DNA of 64,000 nt, from contig CAYNNQ010000003.1 in the NCBI GenBank assembly GCA_964398785.1, positions 1-64,000 on the forward strand, in the 5' to 3' direction. Position numbers and translations under genes: made by a program. Position 1 is the stretch's first letter, and the number at the start of each line of letters is the position of its first letter. Origin of the DNA: CAYNNQ01 sp964398785 (GTDB taxonomy: Bacteria > Desulfobacterota > Desulfovibrionia > Desulfovibrionales > Desulfonatronovibrionaceae). Positions 42,196 through 50,519 of the stretch are shown here, piece by piece. Under the pieces are notes generated by a model. It was not told where the DNA came from and searched no databases. It saw only the letters and a list, made by a program, of their open reading frames with translations.

Positions 42196-42699
42196 TCATC
42201 CCCACATGCGGGGGACAATAATAAAAAGGGAAAAGGCGCCCAGCCCAATCTTGGCCACTACACCAAAAACCTTGCCCCAAAAGGACCCCAGGGCGGCTAG
42301 GTTTGCTTCACCAAGACTGCGGCCCTGTAGTTTCTCCACTATAAAACTACCGGCATAAGCACCGGCAAAGGCTCCGAGTAGTGCCCCAATCCCGAAAAGG
42401 AAGGGGGCGAAGATTATGGATCCGGCTACGGCCCCGATAACAGCCGAAATATTTCCCCTTTTGGACCCACCATAGCGTTTGCCGCTCCAAATCTGGGCCA
42501 CCCACTCCAGTATTTCCCCTATCAACATCAGGGACATGACCGCGCCGAAAAGCCACCATCCCATGGCCATTTCCGGAAAAATCAATTTCCAGGTGCCGGC
42601 CAAAATCAGGATAATCCAATTTCCGGGAAGGCCGGTAATATTCAGCCCGAGACTGACAAGCATGAGCAAAACAAAGAAAAATGCCAGTACCTCGAACAT
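42196..42699 (-). CDS. DUF456-family membrane protein
   Basis: This 167-residue protein has about five membrane spans. The glycine-rich stretch SAVIGAVAGSIIFAPFLFGI, then GALLGAFAGAYAGSFIVEKL, is typical of the family, whose function is unknown. It is the last gene of the rpsF-to-DUF456 minus-strand series, 36 bases after yhhQ. Confidence 0.85.
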   Translation of the reverse strand: MFEVLAFFFVLLMLVSLGLNITGLPGNWIILILAGTWKLIFPEMAMGWWLFGAVMSLMLIGEILEWVAQIWSGKRYGGSKRGNISAVIGAVAGSIIFAPFLFGIGALLGAFAGAYAGSFIVEKLQGRSLGEANLAALGSFWGKVFGVVAKIGLGAFSLFIIVPRMWG

Positions 42700-42735
42700 G
42701 ACACTTGCTCCTGATATTTAAAATGCCGTGAAAGT

Positions 42736-43371
42736 TCACGGATCCGGTGAAGAAATCCCGGCCAGGTTGCTACGGCGGATCATCCACACCAGGAGGTAGA
42801 CGATTGGAGTATCCAACAGGGCAATGCCCAGTTTGACTATATACTGGCCGCCGATAAGCTGTCCCACGGGCATTGTCCCCAAAAAGGCAACCAGGATAAA
42901 AACCACGGTATCCAAAAGCTGAGAGGAAGCGGTGGATATATTGTTCCGCAGCCACAAATGCCTTCCCCGGAACAGCCTTTTCCAAAAGTGAAAAGCCCAT
43001 ACATCATGAGTCTGGCTTATCAGATAAGCGGCGAAAGAGGCCACAATTATGCGCGGTGTCATTCCGAGTACGGCCTGGAAGCTCCCTTCACCCTCCCAAA
43101 ATGGAGCGGGAGGCCAAATCAGACTCAGATATATAAACAGCATGCAAACAAAAAGGGCCAAAAATCCGCCCATAATCGTCATCTTGGCCTGCCTTTTCCC
43201 CCAAAGCTCGCTTATAACATCTGTAGTAATAAAGGTTACACTGTAAGCCAGCACTCCGGCCGGGACCGCAAGTCCCCAGATAACGATTATCTTCGCCGCC
43301 AGGACCGAAGCGATTACCAGACTTCCGGCAAAAGCGCAGGTGAGCAGTATCAGAGGAAAGTCATCTTTCAT
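42736..43371 (-). CDS. YhhQ/VUT-family queuosine precursor transporter
   Basis: This 211-residue membrane protein has six spans. Conserved landmarks are the FITTDVISELWGKRQAK loop, ISQTHDVWAFHFWKR and NNISTASSQLLDTVVFI, the signature region of the family. Known members import 7-cyano-7-deazaguanine or related bases for queuosine in tRNA. It follows purE by 17 bases, a plausible nucleobase context. Confidence 0.9.
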   Translation of the reverse strand: MKDDFPLILLTCAFAGSLVIASVLAAKIIVIWGLAVPAGVLAYSVTFITTDVISELWGKRQAKMTIMGGFLALFVCMLFIYLSLIWPPAPFWEGEGSFQAVLGMTPRIIVASFAAYLISQTHDVWAFHFWKRLFRGRHLWLRNNISTASSQLLDTVVFILVAFLGTMPVGQLIGGQYIVKLGIALLDTPIVYLLVWMIRRSNLAGISSPDP

Positions 43372-43388
43372 TGGCTTTTATATCAAAA

Positions 43389-43877
43389 TCAGTTGGAGAT
43401 TTCTTCGGCGGCGCTCTCTACTTCAGCTTTCATCTTCCGGCGCGCTTTTTGGATCTTATTACCCAATTCCTCATCCTCCAGGGCCAGTATCTGGGCCGCC
43501 ATCCAGGCAGCATTCTTGGCTCCGGCCTTGTCCACTGCCAAGGTACCCACAGGGAACCCCGGAGGCATCTGCACGGTGGAGAGCAAAGCATCCCAGCCGC
43601 TTAAAGGCGAAGCATCCACAGGGATTCCTAATACCGGACGTATTGTCTGCGCGGCAACCGCACCGGCCAGATGGGCTGCCATGCCAGCGGCGCAGATGAA
43701 CACGCGGCAGCCTTTTTCTTCTGCATCCCGGACCAGTTGGGCTGTCCTTTCCGGAGTACGGTGGGCGGAAGAGACTGTAAGTGTGTATTGCACGCCCAAG
43801 TCTTCCAGGACTTGTGCACAGGGCTGGATTTTGGGCAAATCGGACTTGCTGCCCATAAGAATAACCACCTTGCTCAT
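43389..43877 (-). CDS. purE: 5-(carboxyamino)imidazole ribonucleotide mutase
   Basis: This 162-residue enzyme acts in purine synthesis. The N-terminus VVILMGSKSDLPKIQPCAQV binds the substrate phosphate. SSAHRTPERT carries the catalytic histidine. The loop ICAAGMAAHLAGAVAAQTIR has LAG where most PurE proteins have LPG. GIPVDASPLSGWDALLSTVQMP and PVGTLAVDKAGAKNAAWMAAQ complete the pattern. It lies 23 bases after paaK. Confidence 0.95.
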   Translation of the reverse strand: MSKVVILMGSKSDLPKIQPCAQVLEDLGVQYTLTVSSAHRTPERTAQLVRDAEEKGCRVFICAAGMAAHLAGAVAAQTIRPVLGIPVDASPLSGWDALLSTVQMPPGFPVGTLAVDKAGAKNAAWMAAQILALEDEELGNKIQKARRKMKAEVESAAEEISN

Positions 43878-43900
43878 ATATGCTCCTTTTTCGGCTGCGC

Positions 43901-45190
43901 TTACCTCTTGTCTACAACACGCGTGGCCTTGCCTTCACTGCGGGGCAAAGTATTGTGTTCCACCAGATCCACGCGAGGAGTTATCAGAATCTCTTCCTGC
44001 AGATACTTGGAAATTTTTTGCTGCAGGCCTTTCAAGCGGCGCATATCCTCCTCGAAATACTCGTCCTTGACTTCCACCTTTATGCGCATCTGGTCCAAAT
44101 ACCCCTCGCGCTCCAGCTCAATGACATAATTCTGTCCCACTTCGGGAAGGGACATGAGGACCCTTTCGATCTGCATAGGATATATATTGACCCCCTTTAT
44201 AATGATCATGTCATCCGCCCGGCCCATTATACGGTCGATTCGCCTGTGTTTCCGCCCGCAGGGGCACTCCCCGGGTATAAAACGCGTCAAATCCTTGCTC
44301 CGGTAACGAATCACGGGCATACCCTCCCGGGCCAGAGTAGTCAAAACCAGCTCTCCCACTTCCCCCTCCGGGAGGGGTTCCAGAGTGCGGGGATCGACAA
44401 TTTCCGGCAAAAAAGCATCCTCCCAGACATGCATCCCCTGCTGATATTCACATTCAAAGGCAACGCCGGGACCGTTCATCTCGGACAATCCATAGGAATT
44501 ATACGCGCGCACACCGTAGAGTTTTTCCACTCTATCCCGGATCTCGTCAGTGTGCGGCTCCGCACCTATTAGCAGGAGGCGCAAAGGTAAACCGCTAGGA
44601 TCAACGCCGTGCCGGGCGAAAACATCCGCCAGATGCAGGGCGTAAGAAGGTATGATATGGGCAACGTCCACTCGGAAATCATGCAAAAACTTCATCTGCC
44701 TTTTACTGTTCCCCGCACCGGCCGGGATAGTCATACACCCCAGCCTCTCTGCGCCGTAGTGGATGCCCAGCCCGCCGGTAAACAAGCCATATCCGCTCAT
44801 ATTCTGGAACACATCCCCGCAGCGGGCGCCAACCATATGCATGCACCGGGCCACTAGATCGGCCCATGTATTCAAATCGTTTTGGGTATGCATGATTACG
44901 GTGGGTGCTCCTGTAGTCCCGGAAGAAGCATGCAAGCGGACCATCTCCCCAACCGGCCGTGCTAGAAATCCGTCGGGATACTCGCGGCGCAGATCATCCT
45001 TGGTGGTCACCGGAAGCTCGCGGATATCCGAAGAGTCCTGGATGTCACCCACCCGCACCCCGGCACGGACAAAACTATTGCGGTAAAACCTGGAACGGGT
45101 AGCTATATGGACAGTGTTCTGCAGCCGGACTGACTGCAATTTTTCGATCTCCTCCCGGCTCAAGAACTCGTTCGCATCGTACGCTTGCAT
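43901..45190 (-). CDS. Phenylacetate-CoA ligase-like AMP-forming enzyme
   Basis: This 429-residue member of the PaaK family activates an aryl or other acid through an adenylate. Motifs are HASSGTTGAPTVIMHT (P-loop), AYNSYGLSEMNGPG, VIRYRSKDLTRFI and KGVNIYPMQIERVL. No phenylacetate catabolic genes are present. In Desulfovibrionales such stand-alone PaaK-like ligases are common and their substrate is uncertain, with phenylacetate or indole-acetate as candidates. It lies between dnaB and purE in one series. Confidence 0.87.
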   Translation of the reverse strand: MQAYDANEFLSREEIEKLQSVRLQNTVHIATRSRFYRNSFVRAGVRVGDIQDSSDIRELPVTTKDDLRREYPDGFLARPVGEMVRLHASSGTTGAPTVIMHTQNDLNTWADLVARCMHMVGARCGDVFQNMSGYGLFTGGLGIHYGAERLGCMTIPAGAGNSKRQMKFLHDFRVDVAHIIPSYALHLADVFARHGVDPSGLPLRLLLIGAEPHTDEIRDRVEKLYGVRAYNSYGLSEMNGPGVAFECEYQQGMHVWEDAFLPEIVDPRTLEPLPEGEVGELVLTTLAREGMPVIRYRSKDLTRFIPGECPCGRKHRRIDRIMGRADDMIIIKGVNIYPMQIERVLMSLPEVGQNYVIELEREGYLDQMRIKVEVKDEYFEEDMRRLKGLQQKISKYLQEEILITPRVDLVEHNTLPRSEGKATRVVDKR

Positions 45191-45213
45191 GCCCTGCTCC
45201 TTGATTGGTGATT

Positions 45214-45230
45214 CCCCGCTGAGTGCGGGG
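45214..45230 (-). terminator. Hairpin after dnaB
   Basis: CCCCGC/GCGGGG with a 5-base loop lies just after the dnaB stop on the minus strand. No T run follows, so it may attenuate or stabilise rather than terminate. Confidence 0.4.
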
Positions 45231-45235
45231 GAGGT

Positions 45236-46693
45236 TTACAGCACCTGCGCCTCTTCTTCCGAGGGGACAGGCGGATCGGCCAAATTTTCAAAAGAAGTGA
45301 ATCGATCAATATAGGCTAGTTCCACCACTCCCACCGGGCCGTTGCGCTGCTTGCCCACAATTATTTCGGCAATCCCCTTTTTCGGATTATCTTCCTTTTT
45401 ATTGTAGACTTCGTCCCGATACAGAAAAATAATGACATCCGCATCCTGTTCAATAGCCCCGGATTCCCGGAGATCGGAGAGCATGGGCCTGCGATTGGTC
45501 CTCTCCTCCACCTTGCGGTTAAGCTGGGAAAGAGCCACAACCGGCACGTCCATCTCCTTGGCCAGGGACTTGAGTGACCGGGAAATCTCGGATATTTCCT
45601 GTTCCCTGGACTCCGAACTCATACCCCGCATAAGCTGCAGGTAATCCACAAGGACCATATCCAGGCCCTTTTCCGCCTTCAGCCTGCGGCAACGCGCGCG
45701 CAGCTCCATGGAGGACAGGGCCGGGGTGTCGTCAATATAGATCGGTGCCCGGGAAAGATCATCAGCCGCATGATACAGCCTTGTCCAGTCCTCATCGTCC
45801 AGAAATCCGGTACGCATTTTCTTCAAGTCCACTTTTCCATAGGAACACAGCATGCGCATCATCAACTGGTCACGGGACATTTCCAAAGAAAATACCGCGA
45901 TCCTCGAGCCGTTGGTTGTTGCCGAACGCATGCCCATATTCAGCCCAAAAGCGGTTTTGCCCATGGAGGGCCGACCGGCTACAATAAGCATATCCGTGGG
46001 CTGCAACCCGGCGGTTATTTCATCCAGGTCGGCATACCCGGTAGGAACTCCGGTTACCAGCTCTTGGCGCTCCACCCGTTGCTCCAGCAAATGGAATACA
46101 TCCTGTATCAATTCCTTGCTGGAACGGAATACAGGCTTACTCTTGGCATCGGTTACCGCAAAAATATTCTTTTCGGAGAGATCCAAGAGCTCTTCCACAT
46201 CAGTGGCCGTACTGAAGCTGTCGCTTATTATATTCGACGCAGAATGGATCAGATTGCGGCGCAAAGACCTATCCTTGACTATCTGGGCGTAGTGAAGGGC
46301 ACTAGAGCTTACGGCCACGGAGTTGGCCAATTCACCCAGATATGCCGCTCCGCCCACACTTTCCAGTCTTTCCTTGCCCTCCAAGAGATCAGTGGAGGTC
46401 AAAAGGTCAATCGGGGCATTTTTGCGGTAAAGTTCCAGGAAAGTTTGGAATATTAGGCGATGGGCCGGAGAATAGAAATCCTCTTCGTCCAGGATATCGA
46501 CCAGCTCGTGCATGATCGCATTGGACAAAAAAACCCCCCCCAGGACGGCCTGCTCGGCTTCCAGGTTATGGGGAGGGATTCTTTGAACCAGATCGGCGGA
46601 GGTCCGATTAAGACCTCCGCTACTGTTTCCCGGAGATTTTTTCCCCGTGTGGGAGGAGGGATTAGGTTGATTCTTGTTCTGCTTCTGATCCAT
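45236..46693 (-). CDS. dnaB: Replicative DNA helicase DnaB
   Basis: This 485-residue hexameric helicase of the replication fork has an Asn/Ser/Gly-rich N-terminal tail (1-30), the DnaB-N domain (about 40-140: PPHNLEAEQAVLGGVFLSNA) and the RecA-like motor. Walker A is GRPSMGKTAF, followed by VFSLEMSRDQLMMRMLCSYG, LVDYLQLM, SLKSLAKEMDVPVVALSQLN and SGAIEQDADVIIFLYRDEVY. No intein is present. Its start overlaps the rplI end by 32 bases; rplI-dnaB adjacency is widely conserved. Confidence 0.97.
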   Translation of the reverse strand: MDQKQNKNQPNPSSHTGKKSPGNSSGGLNRTSADLVQRIPPHNLEAEQAVLGGVFLSNAIMHELVDILDEEDFYSPAHRLIFQTFLELYRKNAPIDLLTSTDLLEGKERLESVGGAAYLGELANSVAVSSSALHYAQIVKDRSLRRNLIHSASNIISDSFSTATDVEELLDLSEKNIFAVTDAKSKPVFRSSKELIQDVFHLLEQRVERQELVTGVPTGYADLDEITAGLQPTDMLIVAGRPSMGKTAFGLNMGMRSATTNGSRIAVFSLEMSRDQLMMRMLCSYGKVDLKKMRTGFLDDEDWTRLYHAADDLSRAPIYIDDTPALSSMELRARCRRLKAEKGLDMVLVDYLQLMRGMSSESREQEISEISRSLKSLAKEMDVPVVALSQLNRKVEERTNRRPMLSDLRESGAIEQDADVIIFLYRDEVYNKKEDNPKKGIAEIIVGKQRNGPVGVVELAYIDRFTSFENLADPPVPSEEEAQVL

Positions 46694-47132
46694 GTCTGAC
46701 CACTTTTATGTGCAATGTGGCCTTTACCTCTGGATGCAGCTTGACTTCAAGCTCATAATCTCCCAAGGCCTTAATAGGAGAATCCAGGACGATCTTTCTC
46801 CGATCCAGGTTTATGCCCATCTCCTCCAAGGCTTCAGAAATATGTTTTGTGGTAATGGATCCGTAGAGCTTGCCGCTTTCCCCGACTCTTACCGGCAATA
46901 CAAGCTCGCATTCGTTTATCTTCTCCGCGAGGTCCTTTGCTGCAAAACGGATAGCGTCCATCCTTTGCTGCAATTTTTTGCGCTCGCTCTCAAAAGCCCG
47001 CAGGTTGGCGTCAGTTGCAAGCAGGGCCTTGCCCTGAGGCAATAGGTAGTTGCGGCCATAACCAGCCCGCACATTGACCACCTCCCCCAGGCTTCCCAGG
47101 TTATCTATATCTTCTCTTAATATTATGCGCAT
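46662..47132 (-). CDS. rplI: 50S ribosomal protein L9
   Basis: This 156-residue protein has an N-terminal domain with the signature LREDIDNLGSLGEVVNVRAG then YGRNYLLPQGKA. A long connecting helix (ANLRAFESERKKLQQR) and the C-terminal rRNA-binding domain (KLYGSITTKHISEALEE) follow. It lies 11 bases after rpsR and overlaps dnaB. Confidence 0.97.
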   Translation of the reverse strand: MRIILREDIDNLGSLGEVVNVRAGYGRNYLLPQGKALLATDANLRAFESERKKLQQRMDAIRFAAKDLAEKINECELVLPVRVGESGKLYGSITTKHISEALEEMGINLDRRKIVLDSPIKALGDYELEVKLHPEVKATLHIKVVRHGSEAEQEST

Positions 47133-47143
47133 TTCCCATCTCC

Positions 47144-47401
47144 TTACACAGTCTTTTTCCGTACCTCGGAACTGTGGGTCGCGGTATAGTACAGCAGGGC
47201 CATTTCTCTAGCACGCTTGATCTCCCGGGTGAGTTGCCTCTGATGCTTGGCGCATGTTCCGGTGATTCTCCGGGCCAATATTTTTCCTCTCTCCGTGGTA
47301 AACTCTTTGAGCAGCTCTGGATTCTTGTAACTGAGATTTATATCCTTATTGGCGCAAAAGCGGCAAAATTTCCTGCGGGGAGTGAATTTTTTGTATACCA
47401 T
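47144..47401 (-). CDS. rpsR: 30S ribosomal protein S18 (zinc-binding type)
   Basis: This 85-residue small-subunit protein binds S6. The N-terminal CRFCANKD and GTCAKHQRQLTREIKRAR supply a CxxC plus Cys/His set, the zinc-binding (C+) form of S18. I chose the ATG at 47401, just after the rpsF stop and behind GGAGG; an upstream start at 47434 would overlap rpsF. Confidence 0.96.
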   Translation of the reverse strand: MVYKKFTPRRKFCRFCANKDINLSYKNPELLKEFTTERGKILARRITGTCAKHQRQLTREIKRAREMALLYYTATHSSEVRKKTV

Positions 47402-47402
47402 A

Positions 47403-47711
47403 TTAGCTAGCCTCCTGCTCAAATTCGTCGTCAAGTTTAACCGTCAAAAATTTAAATATATCGTCGGATATGCGGATATTCCGCTCGAGTTCATCCACCT
47501 TTTTGCCTGGCACTCCATATTCCAGACGCACATAGCGGCCGCGGGTGACTTTATTTACCTGGTAGGCCAACTCTTTTTGTCCCCAATCATCGACCTTGAT
47601 CATTTCCCCGCCTTCGCGCTTGATGACCGCGGTGAGATCGTTCAAAAGCGTTTCCCGGCCTTCGGTCCCTAACTCCGGATCCAACAAAAGCAATGTCTCA
47701 TACTTTCTCAT
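47403..47711 (-). CDS. rpsF: 30S ribosomal protein S6
   Basis: This 102-residue protein starts MRKYETLLLLDPELG, the typical S6 opening. DWGQKELAYQVNKVTRGRYV and RNIRISDDIFKFLTVKLDD are conserved. The longer frame from 47753 would begin inside the leader. AAAGGAGG lies upstream, with a good promoter about 60-90 bases ahead. It leads the rpsF-rpsR-rplI-dnaB operon. Confidence 0.96.
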   Translation of the reverse strand: MRKYETLLLLDPELGTEGRETLLNDLTAVIKREGGEMIKVDDWGQKELAYQVNKVTRGRYVRLEYGVPGKKVDELERNIRISDDIFKFLTVKLDDEFEQEAS

Positions 47712-47743
47712 TTCGTAAAACTCCTCCTTTGGGTCTATTTGGC

Positions 47744-47765
47744 CCTTGCACACGCAAGAGCAAGG
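47744..47765 (-). promoter_or_regulatory. Leader hairpin of the rpsF operon
   Basis: CCTTGC/GCAAGG forms a 6-bp stem with a 10-base loop, just before the rpsF ribosome binding site. It is placed where S6:S18 autoregulatory leaders occur, but the usual loop motif was not seen, so its role is uncertain. Confidence 0.3.
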
Positions 47766-47773
47766 AATTGAAA

Positions 47774-47803
47774 AACATACTTGCCATAAGCCCTATATGT
47801 CAA
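47774..47803 (-). promoter_or_regulatory. Promoter of the rpsF operon
   Basis: A perfect TTGACA (47798-47803) and TATGTT (47774-47779) are separated by 18 bases on the minus strand, just after the tRNA-Met terminator. Confidence 0.65.
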
Positions 47804-47838
47804 GGCATCTTCAAGTATACGCACAATCGTTGGAAAAC

Positions 47839-47865
47839 AAAAAACCCAGGATGGATCTTCCTGGG
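47839..47865 (-). terminator. Rho-independent terminator of tRNA-Met
   Basis: CCCAGGA/TCCTGGG forms a 7-bp stem with a 7-base loop, followed on the minus strand by T6. It separates the tRNA from the rpsF promoter. Confidence 0.88.
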
Positions 47866-47879
47866 ATTGTAATCAGGTG

Positions 47880-47956
47880 TGGTAGCGAGGGGGGGATTTG
47901 AACCCCCGGCGCTGCGGATATGAGCCGCATGCTCTGACCAACTGAGCTACCTCGCC
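47880..47956 (-). tRNA. tRNA-Met (anticodon CAT)
   Basis: The 77-base gene includes CCA. The anticodon stem GCGG/CCGC encloses loop CTCATAT, and the T-arm is GGGGGTTCAAATCCCCC. The first acceptor pair is G-T. There is no initiator-type three-G stem, so it is an elongator tRNA. A tRNA-Ile2, which also has genomic CAT, cannot be fully excluded. Confidence 0.92.
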
Positions 47957-48524
47957 ACAAAGAGGGGCATTCATACAGATACATGGCAAAAAAATCAAGG
48001 GTTAAGATCCCGGAGAAATAAATTTTTTGCCAGTCTCCGGAGTTCAAAAAAAATCATAAAACAGGTAACCGCCTTAATACTGCCGGACCATGGTACGTAT
48101 CCCGGCTTACAAAGCAATTTTGCTTCGGGGTAGATACTTTGTGTATTTTTGCTTGTCGCGAACTCAGTTGGGGGCTTACTGTTTACTCTATTATGTAATA
48201 TTATGATTTTTTTGTTTATTTTACCATAGCCTACAAATTGGACTGACAGAGAAAAACCTGTTAGTGATCTCTGCCAATGTGTGCCTCTTTGATACTAGCC
48301 TGGTTCTTATCCGCAAATTCAAAAATTTCCGGGTTTAGCAAAATCACGTTTCCAATTCGCATTTCTGGATGGAAACTAGCCTAAGCACCCTGCATATTAA
48401 CCCAAATCTAATCGGTAAAAACATAATAAACGCGTCTAGGTACTTAACATATTCTTAATGCTGAAGGATCGGGTCGAACATATTTATGTTTATTGCCCGC
48501 CTTCACAAACCAAAGTAAGAAAAT
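47957..48524. other. Divergent intergenic region holding a mobile repeat
   Basis: This 568-base AT-rich spacer lies between tRNA-Met and the DUF1015 gene. CCGGAGA/TCTCCGG pair near 48010-48040. A 75-bp mobile repeat copy is at 48302-48376. No gene was recognised; the promoters of the flanking genes must be here. Confidence 0.5.
48302..48376. mobile_element. 75-bp copy of the mobile repeat
   Basis: An exact 6-bp direct repeat TAGCCT (48296-48301 and 48377-48382) flanks it. The order is GTTCTTAT, then the palindrome (48311-48332, one change), the linker, GTTTCCAATTCG and finally CTGGATGGAAAC. It equals the 186-bp form with its right-hand interior removed. Confidence 0.82.
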
Positions 48525-49736
48525 ATGCCAAATTTTAAGCCTTTACCCTTTTATCACTACAACTGGAATAAAGACGAATTAAATCCGAACAATGTTTTAG
48601 CCCCGCCTTATGATGTTCTGGACGCCGGGGAACGCAGCGAACTCGCGGAAAAAAGCGCATACAACGTTGTCAATATCGATCTTCCCAAAAGCTACAATCA
48701 CGCCCGGGAGCTTGTTGCAAGCTGGAAGATGAACAATGTTTTACGTTCTCATTCCCGTCCTGTCTTTTTGCTACAATCTACCGAATATAAAGTGGACGGC
48801 AGGAACCTTGTTCGGTGGGGAGTAATGGGAGGGATGCGCATATCTCCTTATTCGGAGGGATCTGTCTTTCCGCATGAGGAAACCTACCCCAAAGCCAAAA
48901 AGGATCGCCTTTTCTTGACCCAGGCGGTCCAGGGGCAAATCAGCCCCATCTTCGGGGTATTCGACGATCCGGAACTGACCCTGACCCACATCGGAGAGGA
49001 AACGAGCAGGGAAGAGCCCTTGGTCACCGCCGAAATCGGGGGATGCAGACACTCCTTATGGGTTGTACCCCAACGCTTCCATCCTGCTTTGACCGGACTG
49101 GTCCAAAACAAGAATGTATTTATCGCCGATGGGCACCACAGGTACGAAACCGCTCTCAATTTCCAGCGCGAACATCCCTCGGAAAACGGCGAGGCCCCCT
49201 GGGACTATGTGTTCACCTATTTGAGCAACATTTCCTCTCCGGGGCTAGAGATATTCCCCTATCACCGTGTCCTTTCCCCAACCAGGGACTTTGACTTTGA
49301 AACCGCGATGCACGAGGCTGGCCAGGATTTCCATATCCAAGATTGGTCCGGAAAGAGCGATTTCCCCCCAAACGCCCCGTCCAATTCATTTATACTCTAC
49401 ATGCCCGATTCCAGTTACCTTTTGATGCCCAAATTCGAGGAAAAAGACATATTTGATAACATTGGCGCTCATGTGCTGAATCACTCTTTCCTGAAAAATA
49501 TCCTTGGACTTACCGAACAGGACTTCTCTTCCGGGGAACTTTTCACCTATACACATTCCTCTAATGCGGCTCGGGAAAAAGTGGATCACGGACAAGGTCG
49601 GGCCGCGTTTTTGCTCCGCCCTGTCCCGGTAGATGTAATGCGCGAAGTATGCTGTTCCGGGAAGGTAATGCCCCGCAAGTCAACCTTTTTCCACCCCAAA
49701 CTGCCAACAGGTTTGGCCTTTTATTTCTTTGAATGA
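48525..49736 (+). CDS. DUF1015-family protein
   Basis: This 403-residue protein opens with KPLPFYHYNWNKDELNPNNV then LAPPYDVLDAGERSELAEKS. It contains FPHEETYPKAKKDRLFLTQA and the conserved FIADGHHRYETALNFQREHP, the ParB/sulfiredoxin-like catalytic-looking region of the family. The biochemical role of DUF1015 proteins is not established. Its stop overlaps the start of the next methyltransferase gene by four bases. Confidence 0.88.
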   Translation: MPNFKPLPFYHYNWNKDELNPNNVLAPPYDVLDAGERSELAEKSAYNVVNIDLPKSYNHARELVASWKMNNVLRSHSRPVFLLQSTEYKVDGRNLVRWGVMGGMRISPYSEGSVFPHEETYPKAKKDRLFLTQAVQGQISPIFGVFDDPELTLTHIGEETSREEPLVTAEIGGCRHSLWVVPQRFHPALTGLVQNKNVFIADGHHRYETALNFQREHPSENGEAPWDYVFTYLSNISSPGLEIFPYHRVLSPTRDFDFETAMHEAGQDFHIQDWSGKSDFPPNAPSNSFILYMPDSSYLLMPKFEEKDIFDNIGAHVLNHSFLKNILGLTEQDFSSGELFTYTHSSNAAREKVDHGQGRAAFLLRPVPVDVMREVCCSGKVMPRKSTFFHPKLPTGLAFYFFE

Positions 49737-50494
49737 AAATACAGGGACAAATTGCCGACTATTTCCCCCGCGGTATGCACCAACCGGAAAACGGATTCCG
49801 ATTCTCCGCGGATTCACTCCTGCTCTCCTCCTTTACCCATCCCCCATCGAAAGGACGAATCATGGATATGGGATGCGGGTGCGGAGTTATCGGCATCGCC
49901 TTACTCTTAAAGCATGAGGACAAGGAACTGACAGTTCACGCGGTGGATGTGCAGACGGAGATGGTGGACTGCACGCAAATGAATGCTCAAAAATTCCAAG
50001 TTACCGACAGACTTAACTCTTGGAGTATGGACCTGGAAACGGAGTACTTAAAAATCGTTCCGGAATCTTATGACTTGGTTACCGCCAACCCTCCGTATTT
50101 CACCCCGGGCAAGGGCAGAAAACCCCAAAACGCGGAGCAAGGCATTGCTTCCTTCGGGAATGGCTACCCAGACAGCGCAGAGACGCTGGACATATTTTTA
50201 TCCGCGGCCCGGCGGGCTTTAAAAAACAAAGGTGCGCTGTATTTTTTGTTCAGCCCGGAACGGCTCCAGAGTGCCCTGTTGTGTATGGAAGAACACAGGA
50301 TACGTACGAAAAGGCTCTGTTTTGTACACGGCCATAAGGAAAAGCAGAGCAAACTGGTTTTAATAAAGGGTGTAAAGAACGGGTCCGTTGGAGGATGCAG
50401 ACTGGAGCCGCCTCTTATCTTGTATGCGGGAAACACACTCACAGAGCAGGCGAGGCAATTTTGCCCTTTTTTGGCTTGCAATCCAAAACGCTAA
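49733..50494 (+). CDS. tRNA1(Val) adenine-37 N6-methyltransferase-like (YfiC/TrmN6)
   Basis: This 253-residue SAM-dependent methyltransferase has motif I GRIMDMGCGCGVIGIALLLK, the acidic motif VHAVDVQTEMVDCTQMN and the N6-adenine active site TANPPYFTPGKGR. The family methylates adenine 37 of tRNA-Val. Other N6-adenine substrates cannot be ruled out. It follows DUF1015 with an ATGA-type overlap and ends 25 bases from the convergent dsrN. Confidence 0.82.
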   Translation: MKIQGQIADYFPRGMHQPENGFRFSADSLLLSSFTHPPSKGRIMDMGCGCGVIGIALLLKHEDKELTVHAVDVQTEMVDCTQMNAQKFQVTDRLNSWSMDLETEYLKIVPESYDLVTANPPYFTPGKGRKPQNAEQGIASFGNGYPDSAETLDIFLSAARRALKNKGALYFLFSPERLQSALLCMEEHRIRTKRLCFVHGHKEKQSKLVLIKGVKNGSVGGCRLEPPLILYAGNTLTEQARQFCPFLACNPKR

Positions 50495-50519
50495 AAGGAA
50501 GCAGGGATTGAACCATTGC